From: Bdellovibrionales bacterium
Lineage (GTDB): Bacteria > Bdellovibrionota > UBA1018 > CAIPTA01
Length of the DNA: 7,329 nucleotides
Direction of reading: 5' to 3'
NCBI GenBank assembly: GCA_021730855.1
Contig: JAKFYM010000020.1
Coordinates: 1-7,329, forward strand
In this document: piece by piece, positions 1-5,263 of the stretch
How positions within the stretch are numbered: the stretch's first letter is position 1
Layout of the letters: each line of letters begins with the position of its first letter
Made by a program: the position numbers and the translations under genes
Notes under the pieces: generated by a model
Told to the model about the DNA's origin: nothing
Database searches by the model: none
The model's input: the letters and a program-made list of their open reading frames with translations, nothing else

Positions 1-1
1 T

Positions 2-643
2 GCTTTTGGCAATGGCAGCACCAACAATCTCCAGTGGCAGCTTTTTAAATTAAACAAATCAAATTATTTCCACTTCCCTCTGCTCTCTTTGCGTGGCGAA
101 CCCCGTTCCTCTGGCCAGCATCTGCACCAGTTCCTGCGCGAGATTTTTAAGAACAAACAAATCCAAGACTTGCCCATTCGCTTTGCCGTGGCGGCGAGCA
201 CGGAAGACGAAGGGGCAGTGACTTTTTTTGAACAGGGAGATCTCGTGAGCGCCCTCAGCGCCACTCTGGCGATGCCGGGCATTTTTGAGCCTTGGAAAAT
301 CGGCAGCAATGAGTACCTAAGTGGCGCGGTTTCCTCTCCGGCCCCGATCGAGTTGGCGAAGCGCCTGGGCGGAAATTTTCATGTGCTGATCGATGTGCTC
401 GAAGACAATAGCGGCGCTCCCAAGAGTACGGATCGTTTTACCAAAGCTTTTGCTCCGGTGCGGAACCTGATCCGTTTGCAAAAGAAAGACGCTAACTTTG
501 TGATTCATGTGGCCACAGGGCCTTTGTCTTATGATGATTTTAGTCGCCAAGGAGAGATCTTTGCCGCTGGCGCTCGGGCAGCCGAGCGTTCGGTGGCCGA
601 ACTAAAGGCGGCATGGGAGAGATGGAGTGCTGGCGCGCGCTGA
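2..643 (+). CDS. Patatin-like phospholipase family protein, C-terminal part (5' end outside window), catalytic Asp apparently replaced
   Basis: The frame is open from base 2 to TGA 641-643, giving 213 visible residues, so the gene starts upstream of the window; TTG 89 is internal. The fragment matches the C-terminal half of the patatin/RssA-like fold: LPIRFAVAAS followed by an acidic stretch, VTFFEQGDLVSALSATLAMPGIFEPW (the family's 'G.l..A..AS.aiPg.F.P' block), then EYLSGAV..PAPIELAKRLGG (the usual 'Y.DGG....P...A..lG' block), then a VLIDVLED strand. The nucleophile motif GxSxG would lie upstream and cannot be seen. In known patatins the Asp of DG(G/A) completes the Ser-Asp dyad; here that codon is AGT (320-322), so Ser-Gly replaces Asp-Gly. 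Inference: either catalytically weak or inactive, or using another acid. The stop overlaps the start of the downstream PBP gene, suggesting co-transcription and translational coupling. Confidence 0.8.
   Translation, partial: AFGNGSTNNLQWQLFKLNKSNYFHFPLLSLRGEPRSSGQHLHQFLREIFKNKQIQDLPIRFAVAASTEDEGAVTFFEQGDLVSALSATLAMPGIFEPWKIGSNEYLSGAVSSPAPIELAKRLGGNFHVLIDVLEDNSGAPKSTDRFTKAFAPVRNLIRLQKKDANFVIHVATGPLSYDDFSRQGEIFAAGARAAERSVAELKAAWERWSAGAR
616..621 (+). promoter_or_regulatory. Ribosome-binding site deciding the GTG start of the PBP gene
   Basis: GGAGAG lies inside the 3' end of the patatin-like gene, and GGAG is 7 bases ahead of GTG 627. The nearby ATG at 622 is in another frame, so GTG 627 is the best-supported start. 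The overlap with the upstream coding end suggests translational coupling. Confidence 0.6.
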
Positions 644-3266
644 TTTGAAAAAAAGAGGCTTCCTTGTTTTAGGGGCCTTCCTATTGATCGCAGTTTTTGC
701 CTTGATCACCTTGGCGTGGTCACTATTCCAACTGCCAAAATTAGATAATATCCAAGATTATAAACCCGATCTTAGCAGCGTGGTGCTTGCGCGTGACGGC
801 CGCACCTTGGGGGAGTTCTATGATACCGAGCGCCGCTATCTGGTCACGGTGGACACCATCCCTGAATATGTGGTGGACGCCTTTATCGCCGCCGAAGATG
901 ACAATTTCTACCAGCATGCCGGGATAGATTTCTGGGGCATTCTTCGCGCCTTCGTGGCCAATATGCGTGCCGGGCAAGTGGTGCAAGGAGGAAGCACGAT
1001 CACGATGCAGGTGGCGAAGGGGCTCTTGCTAAACTCGGAGCGCTCTTATGCGCGTAAGCTGCGCGAAGTGCTTTTGGCGCAAAAGGTGGAGAAAAATTTC
1101 TCGAAGCACCAGATTCTCTATTTATACTTAAATCAAATATATTTTGGCCAACGAGCCTATGGGGTGGAAGCAGCCTCGCGGGTGTACTTCCGCAAAAACG
1201 TGAAAAATATCAGCATCGCTGAAGCTGCCCTGCTGGCGGGTTTGGTGAAGGCGCCCACCAGCTATGCGCCCACGCGGGATCCGATGCGGGCCCGGGAACG
1301 CCAGCTCTATGTGCTGCGCCGGATGCATGAGATTGGCAAGATCACCGAAGAGCAACATCGCGCGGCCCAGGCCGAAGAGATCAAGGTCTTTGCGGAAGAC
1401 AATCCTAATGCCATGGCCTCGCCCTACTATATCGAGCATGTGCGGCAGCTCTTGATGACGAAGTATGGAGCCGAAGCCATCTATCGCGGCGGCCTCATGA
1501 TTGAGACCGCCGCGGATTTTGATCTTTCGGTGACCGCCACGAAGGCCGTGCGCGCCAACCTAGAAGAGCTCGATAAGCGTCAGGGCTATCGCGGACCGCT
1601 CGGACACGTGGCCACACCCGAGGCGCTGGCGACCACCTTGAAGGAAATTCGTGGCGAAGTGCTCATGAAGAAATTTGGTTTTCAAATCCTGCCGGCGCAG
1701 GTGGCCGAGAATTTCGATCGTTCCACCTGGGGCGATTACACCCTCACTCGTATGCAGGCCCAGGACTCCACCCTGGCGGACGAGCGCAAAGTCTTGCTCC
1801 CCTGGGAAAAATACCGGGCCGTGGTGACCAAAATCGATCCCGAAGGCAAAACTGCCCTCCTGCAAATTGGCACGATCAAGGCCCGGCTCTCGATCAACGA
1901 CACGCGTTGGGCAAAAAGAATTAAGCCTCCGGAAACGGCCAACTTCGCCACCATCGCGCGCTTGAGCGAGACTTTCAAAAATGGCGACATCCTTCTCGTC
2001 AAGCCCAAGCTCCCCTTTCCGGAATCGCCCGAGGAGCTAGTGGACGTCACTCTCGAGCAGAAACCGCTGGCACAGTCGTCTTTGCTGAGCATGGAGGCCG
2101 CCACGGGCTATGTGGTGGCGATGGTGGGTGGCTACGAGTTTGCGGACTCGGAATACAACCGCGCCCTTCAGGGGGAACGCCAGCCCGGTTCCTCCTTTAA
2201 GCCGCTCCTTTATTCTGCGGCCCTCGATAAGGGATACACACCCTCTTCCATCATTGTGGATTCACCGATCATTTTCGAGAACCAGGGTGGCTCGAATTTG
2301 AAATGGATTCCCGAAAACAATAGCGAAAAATTTTACGGCGATACGACGTTGCGTACGGCCGTGATCAACTCGCGCAATATTCCGGCAGTAAAGCTCCTTC
2401 AGGAAATGGGTCTCTCGTATTTCGTAAAATACCTCCACGATCTTGGCCTCCCCGGAAATCTCAGCCCCGATCTTTCCCTGGCTCTGGGATCGAAGTCGAT
2501 TTCTCTCCTGGAACTCACGAAGGTCTACGCACTTTTCCCACGCCTGGGTTTGCGCATTGAACCCGTATTTGTGCTGAAGGTTACGGATCGTGAGGGGAAA
2601 GTTCTGGAAGAATATTCCTTTAAGGAATTCCAAAGAGAGCTAGCCGTAAAGTGGCTGGAGTGGAAAAAGAAAGAAGCAGCCAATCCCGCTGCTCCCGTGG
2701 TCGTGGAAGAAAGCCAGGAGGCCGTGGGCACCGAGGAGCCTTCCCCTACTCCGGCGTCTACCGGCCAGGTTCCTAATTTTGATGATCCCCTACGAGCACT
2801 CGATGAGCGCACGGCTTTCGTGATGAGCAACCTGTTGCAGGAAGTGGTGCTGTACGGGACCGGTAGCGGGGCGCGCATATTAAAGCGCAAGCTAGGCGGT
2901 AAAACCGGAACAACCAATGATTTTGTGGACGCTTGGTTCATGGGCTTTTCTCCAGAGCTGGTCACGGGGGTGTGGACTGGCTTTGATACACCGCGCTCTC
3001 TAGGCAAGGGAGAGGTGGGTTCGCGCGCTTCCTTACCTGCTTGGACGGAATACATGGCGGCCGCGTTGGAGCGCTATAAGTCCGACGAATTTACCGTGCC
3101 GAAGGGGATCGTTTTTGTGCGCATTGATCCCAAAACGGGCTACCTGGCCGGGCCTGGCAATAGCAATGGAGTGAAGGAGGCTTATATTGAGGGCACGGAA
3201 CCTTCCGTGGAGCGTCAAAATAAACAAGCCCCTGATTCTAGTAACTTTTTCCGCGAAGACCTCTAA
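627..3266 (+). CDS. mrcA: Class A penicillin-binding protein (PBP1A-type bifunctional transglycosylase/transpeptidase)
   Basis: Inner-membrane enzyme that polymerises lipid II into glycan strands and cross-links the peptides. It has 879 residues, usual for PBP1A. A short basic N-terminus (KKR) precedes one membrane segment, about residues 12-34. The GT51 domain shows EDDNFYQHAG (catalytic Glu90), GGSTITMQ (121-128), RKLREVLLAQKVEK (Glu155) and ILYLYLNQIYFG (163-174). Residues about 393-460 resemble the PBP1A OB-like insert. The transpeptidase domain has SSFK (nucleophile Ser522, Lys525), SRN (582-584) and KTG (759-761), so all catalytic motifs of both domains are present. An Ala/Pro/Glu-rich low-complexity stretch (about 684-715) sits between SxN and KTG. 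GTG 627 is chosen because GGAG lies 7 bases ahead. It overlaps the patatin-like gene by 17 bases, suggesting one operon. The symbol mrcA (ponA elsewhere) follows the family and is not proof of orthology. Confidence 0.96.
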   Translation: MLARADLKKRGFLVLGAFLLIAVFALITLAWSLFQLPKLDNIQDYKPDLSSVVLARDGRTLGEFYDTERRYLVTVDTIPEYVVDAFIAAEDDNFYQHAGIDFWGILRAFVANMRAGQVVQGGSTITMQVAKGLLLNSERSYARKLREVLLAQKVEKNFSKHQILYLYLNQIYFGQRAYGVEAASRVYFRKNVKNISIAEAALLAGLVKAPTSYAPTRDPMRARERQLYVLRRMHEIGKITEEQHRAAQAEEIKVFAEDNPNAMASPYYIEHVRQLLMTKYGAEAIYRGGLMIETAADFDLSVTATKAVRANLEELDKRQGYRGPLGHVATPEALATTLKEIRGEVLMKKFGFQILPAQVAENFDRSTWGDYTLTRMQAQDSTLADERKVLLPWEKYRAVVTKIDPEGKTALLQIGTIKARLSINDTRWAKRIKPPETANFATIARLSETFKNGDILLVKPKLPFPESPEELVDVTLEQKPLAQSSLLSMEAATGYVVAMVGGYEFADSEYNRALQGERQPGSSFKPLLYSAALDKGYTPSSIIVDSPIIFENQGGSNLKWIPENNSEKFYGDTTLRTAVINSRNIPAVKLLQEMGLSYFVKYLHDLGLPGNLSPDLSLALGSKSISLLELTKVYALFPRLGLRIEPVFVLKVTDREGKVLEEYSFKEFQRELAVKWLEWKKKEAANPAAPVVVEESQEAVGTEEPSPTPASTGQVPNFDDPLRALDERTAFVMSNLLQEVVLYGTGSGARILKRKLGGKTGTTNDFVDAWFMGFSPELVTGVWTGFDTPRSLGKGEVGSRASLPAWTEYMAAALERYKSDEFTVPKGIVFVRIDPKTGYLAGPGNSNGVKEAYIEGTEPSVERQNKQAPDSSNFFREDL

Positions 3267-3300
3267 TTTTTCTAGACCATACTACCCTGGCAATTCTCGG

Positions 3301-3309
3301 TGCTATAAT
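3301..3309 (+). promoter_or_regulatory. Extended -10 promoter upstream of the tonB-like gene
   Basis: TGCTATAAT contains a perfect TATAAT (3304-3309) preceded by TGn, the extended -10 element that lessens the need for a -35 box. No good -35 is seen at 17 bases spacing (ACTACC, 3281-3286). It starts 35 bases after the PBP stop. Transcription would begin near 3315-3317, leaving a leader of about 110 bases before the GTG at 3430. This suggests that the tonB-like gene can be transcribed separately from the patatin-PBP pair. Confidence 0.55.
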
Positions 3310-3337
3310 TGCAAATAGGAAAGATGGAAGGCGATTT

Positions 3338-3376
3338 ATGGCAGAAGAACCTTCCCGCGCAGCTCGCTACGCGTAA
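3338..3376 (+). CDS. Possible 12-codon leader ORF upstream of the tonB-like gene
   Basis: ATG 3338 opens a 12-residue reading frame, MAEEPSRAARYA, ending at TAA 3374-3376. It has a good Shine-Dalgarno, GGAAGG (3326-3331), 6 bases ahead and lies just downstream of the extended -10 promoter, so it should be on the transcript. It has no run of one amino acid as in classic biosynthetic attenuators. GGAAGG is a perfect reverse complement of CCTTCC at 3350-3355 within the same ORF, so the site may be occluded when the ORF is not translated. This may be a real leader peptide or chance; no family is recognised. Confidence 0.25.
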   Translation: MAEEPSRAARYA

Positions 3377-3381
3377 TTTTT
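3356..3381 (+). terminator. Weak attenuator-like hairpin followed by five T
   Basis: CGCG (3356-3359) pairs with CGCG (3370-3373). Inside it, AG (3361-3362) pairs with CT (3367-3368) around a CTCG loop, with one C-A mismatch. TAA and then TTTTT (3377-3381) follow. The stem is short for an intrinsic terminator. Its place in the leader, overlapping the small ORF, would suit attenuation, but the pairing could be accidental. Confidence 0.2.
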
Positions 3382-3419
3382 CCTGTACCGTTGAGGAGCA
3401 ACGACCGATAGGTTTTCAT

Positions 3420-3424
3420 GGAGG
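3420..3424 (+). promoter_or_regulatory. Ribosome-binding site favouring GTG 3430 for the tonB-like gene
   Basis: GGAGG is 5 bases ahead of GTG 3430. The in-frame ATG at 3418 overlaps this site and has only a weak AGG ahead of it, and ATG 3445 has no site. The site therefore favours the GTG start. Confidence 0.6.
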
Positions 3425-3429
3425 TTCAA

Positions 3430-4335
3430 GTGAACCCGCCGCGCATGGATGCAGAAAAACTTCGCAAACAAATTCTCCTATTTATAGGTCTATCTCTAGT
3501 AGTGCACTTTGGTGTCCTCACTGGGCTTTATTTCACTCAACTAAAAAATGAATATACCCCCCCAGAGGCTGTCTTTGTGGACCTGAACGCCGTTCCGCCG
3601 CAGCCGATGAGTGCCGAGGACCGAGAAAAAGCTGGCCAGGTGGTGGAGTCGGAACAAGTGGCCGATAGCACTCCTCCCAAAGAAGCAAAATACTTGGGCG
3701 AGCGCGACCAAACCGTTCAAGAAGAAACCAAAGCCAAAGAAGTGGATAGCTTCCGTAAGGGAGGAGCTCCGAGCCGTGCGGGAGGCGGAGGCAAAGATCT
3801 GTCTTTGAAAAACTTAGCGGCGCGCCAAGCTTTCACGCCGCCCTCTCAGGCAGAGATCGACGGGTATAAAGAGCGCTTGGCCAAGAGAGAAGAGGCCGCT
3901 TCTGCCCCGAACGGACCCATGGGCGAGAACAACAAAGAAGGCGCCGCGAGCAATGATTATTTGAAGGACGTGAAGGATGGAGAACGTACCGCGCTGAGCA
4001 CCAAAGAGTTTGTGTATTTCTCTTACTTCCAACGCATTCGTCGCCAACTCGAAGTGGCTTGGAACTCGCGCCTACGCTCGACCATGGAAACCCATATGGT
4101 GGGAGGACGTCAGCTTGCCACAGACCGTGACTACATCACGGGTGTGGTGGTGGTGCTCGATCGCTTCGGGCGGGTCACAGGCGTGCAGGTGATGCAAAGA
4201 TCTGGAGCCACTGCGCTGGACGACGCCGCCGTGGATGCGTTCAACCAAGCGGGCCCTTTTCCGAATCCGCCCGAAGGCTTGATTGACCAAAAGGGCGAAA
4301 TCCACATTCCCTGGAATTTCGTTTTGCAGTCCTAG
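3430..4335 (+). CDS. TonB/TolA-family energy transducer protein
   Basis: Predicted inner-membrane protein of 301 residues that spans the periplasm and passes proton-motive energy from an ExbBD- or TolQR-like motor to the outer envelope. A short cytoplasmic N-terminus precedes one membrane segment (about 15-35). That segment contains SLVVH, an S-x-x-x-H pair like Ser16/His20 of E. coli TonB and the matching pair in TolA, needed for coupling to the motor. A long charged, probably extended linker (about 36-190) follows, rich in Lys, Glu, Ala and Pro and with a Gly-rich patch. The C-terminal domain (about 194-301) has YFQRIRRQLEVAW, VVVVLDRFGRVTGVQVMQRSG, LDDAAVDAF and a PFPNPP motif, as in the TonB C-terminal family. 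GTG 3430 is chosen for its GGAGG site; ATG 3418 would add four residues. No exbB/exbD lies in the window. TonB or TolA role cannot be decided here. Confidence 0.85.
   Translation: MNPPRMDAEKLRKQILLFIGLSLVVHFGVLTGLYFTQLKNEYTPPEAVFVDLNAVPPQPMSAEDREKAGQVVESEQVADSTPPKEAKYLGERDQTVQEETKAKEVDSFRKGGAPSRAGGGGKDLSLKNLAARQAFTPPSQAEIDGYKERLAKREEAASAPNGPMGENNKEGAASNDYLKDVKDGERTALSTKEFVYFSYFQRIRRQLEVAWNSRLRSTMETHMVGGRQLATDRDYITGVVVVLDRFGRVTGVQVMQRSGATALDDAAVDAFNQAGPFPNPPEGLIDQKGEIHIPWNFVLQS
4289..4321 (-). terminator. Possible terminator for the minus-strand operon, inside the tonB-like 3' end
   Basis: On the minus strand, CGAAAT (4321-4296 arms outermost) pairs with ATTTCG, with two further C-G pairs past a bulged base. 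The hairpin starts 11 bases after the minus-strand stop at 4332 and is followed by CCC and TTTT (4292-4289). The stem is AT-rich and modest. Read on the plus strand the same hairpin is followed by TTTT (4322-4325), but that falls before the tonB-like stop codon and would be ironed out by ribosomes. Confidence 0.3.
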
Positions 4336-4715
4336 TGGTACTGCGAGCTTAGGTGCGCGAGCCCCTCTTTTAGCAAAACTTGGTTCCACAGCTTATCGAT
4401 TTCTTGGAGATTCATGACCATTTGCTGAAGCGCTTCGTGGGGCTCTAGGCCTTGCCGTTCGGCAAACAAAACGGCGGCATCCAGCAGCGCGCGCATGGGA
4501 GAAGAATGCATGAGCTCGAGAAGGCGCGCATGGGAATCTTTGCTGTGGTTGCCGCCCTCGTCTTGGAACTGCGCAAGCTTGACGGAAACCAGAACAGACG
4601 AAAGCACTCGAGGATCCAGGGCGATCTGACTTTTTTTCTCTTGGGCCTGTGCCGGCTCTTCCGCCTCCGGCTCCGTTTCCACAATGGCTACTTTTCGCTG
4701 CATGAAGTCGATCAT
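4332..4715 (-). CDS. Uncharacterised small acidic/helical protein
   Basis: I do not recognise the family. From ATG 4715 it has 127 residues, beginning MIDFMQRKVAIVETE. An acidic Glu/Ala/Pro-rich stretch (EPEAEEPAQAQEKKSQ) follows, then a mostly helical body with DPRVLSSVLVSVKLAQF, HARLLELMHSS, PMRALLDAAVLFAERQGLEPHEALQQMV and EIDKLWNQVLLKEGL. There is no signal peptide, membrane segment or Cys motif, so it is probably cytoplasmic. Codon use in this frame looks coding, and the competing plus-strand frame is Arg-rich and implausible. The frame runs up to TTG 4772, which has no ribosome-binding site. GGAGG (4734-4730) is 14 bases before ATG 4715 but 8 bases before an in-frame ATT at 4721, so the start is unsure. 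It lies 89 bases after gcvH on the same strand and shares its stop palindrome with the convergent tonB-like gene. Confidence 0.65.
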   Translation of the reverse strand: MIDFMQRKVAIVETEPEAEEPAQAQEKKSQIALDPRVLSSVLVSVKLAQFQDEGGNHSKDSHARLLELMHSSPMRALLDAAVLFAERQGLEPHEALQQMVMNLQEIDKLWNQVLLKEGLAHLSSQYH

Positions 4716-4822
4716 AAAAATTCTATTTCCCTCCGCAAGCTCGTCCAATTGCGGGGAAAATCTTTGCTGCAAATCTAAAATTTGCGGTCTAGAAGAAATT
4801 AACCTGTCTTGGGTCAGTCTTG

Positions 4823-4844
4823 CTGTCGTGACAGTAGAATTCTA
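4823..4844. promoter_or_regulatory. Adjacent palindromes in the gcvH-downstream gap, possible operator or promoter
   Basis: CTGTCGTGACAG (4823-4834) has 5-base inverted arms around GT, and it directly abuts TAGAATTCTA (4835-4844), a perfect 10-base palindrome. TAGAAT matches the -10 consensus at 5 of 6 positions on both strands. On the minus strand it could drive the uncharacterised gene, but no good -35 sits at the proper distance. GTCTTG at 4806 and 4817 and GTCGTG at 4825 form a loose direct repeat. No known regulator site is recognised. Confidence 0.25.
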
Positions 4845-4861
4845 ACGAATCGTGAATGAAT

Positions 4862-5251
4862 TTAAAGAGATTCTACTAATTTTTTATAATCATCTGCGGA
4901 GAGCAGGGCGTCGACTTCGGAGACTTGGTTTAATTCGAGTTTGATCATCCAAGCTTTTTTGTAGGGATCTGAATTTGCCGAGGAAGGTTCGTCTACTAAG
5001 CCAGAATTGACCTCTAGCACCTTGCCGCTCAATGGCGAATATAAGTCACTCACGGCCTTGATGCTTTCCACCACTCCGAAGGTATCGCCTTTTTGTAGGG
5101 TCTTTCCTTTTGCGGGGAGTTCCACGAACACCACTTCTCCCAGCGCGTCTTGGGCGTGATGGGTGATGCCGATGGTGGCAGTTTTGCCTTCGATCAAGGC
5201 CCACTCATGGTCTTTGGTGTATTTTAAATTCCCTGGGATTTTGTCGGCCAT
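4862..5251 (-). CDS. gcvH: Glycine cleavage system H protein
   Basis: Lipoyl carrier of the glycine cleavage complex: its lipoyl-lysine arm takes the aminomethyl group from the P protein and presents it to the T protein. It has 129 residues, the usual length for GcvH. The start MADKIPGNLKYTKDHEW carries the family's KYTkdHEW signature, followed by GITHHAQDALGEVVFVELP and the lipoylation motif FGVVESIKAVSDLYSP with Lys65 as the modified residue. The C-terminal part has a PYKKAWMIKLEL strand. ATG 5251 is chosen over a frame extending to 5323 because AAGGAG (5263-5258) lies 6 bases ahead and the family starts here. That site overlaps the gcvT stop, and the two genes are 10 bases apart, so they are probably translated from one mRNA. 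No gcvP follows. Confidence 0.97.
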   Translation of the reverse strand: MADKIPGNLKYTKDHEWALIEGKTATIGITHHAQDALGEVVFVELPAKGKTLQKGDTFGVVESIKAVSDLYSPLSGKVLEVNSGLVDEPSSANSDPYKKAWMIKLELNQVSEVDALLSADDYKKLVESL

Positions 5252-5257
5252 GATCAT

Positions 5258-5263
5258 CTCCTT
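5258..5263 (-). promoter_or_regulatory. gcvH ribosome-binding site overlapping the gcvT stop
   Basis: AAGGAG on the minus strand shares bases with the gcvT TAA (5264-5262) and is 6 bases ahead of ATG 5251. It fixes the gcvH start and suggests coupling with gcvT. Confidence 0.75.

Noticed and set aside
3241..3300. Intrinsic terminator after the PBP gene, at the T-run around 3266-3271
   Set aside because: No GC-rich inverted repeat lies before the T-run; the repeated AGACC is direct, not inverted.
3309..3551. 80-codon frame crossing the leader and the start of the tonB-like gene (ATG 3324 possible)
   Set aside because: Most of it overlaps the tonB-like N-terminus out of frame, and the product looks like noise. 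The shorter ORF at 3338 has the better-placed ribosome-binding site.
4336..4375. Plus-strand terminator after the tonB-like gene, near CCCCTCTTTT
   Set aside because: No stem of useful length precedes the short T-run.
4452..4778. 108-codon plus-strand frame opposite the uncharacterised gene
   Set aside because: The product is Arg/Leu-rich with no good ribosome-binding site, and the minus-strand frame has the more protein-like composition and codon use.
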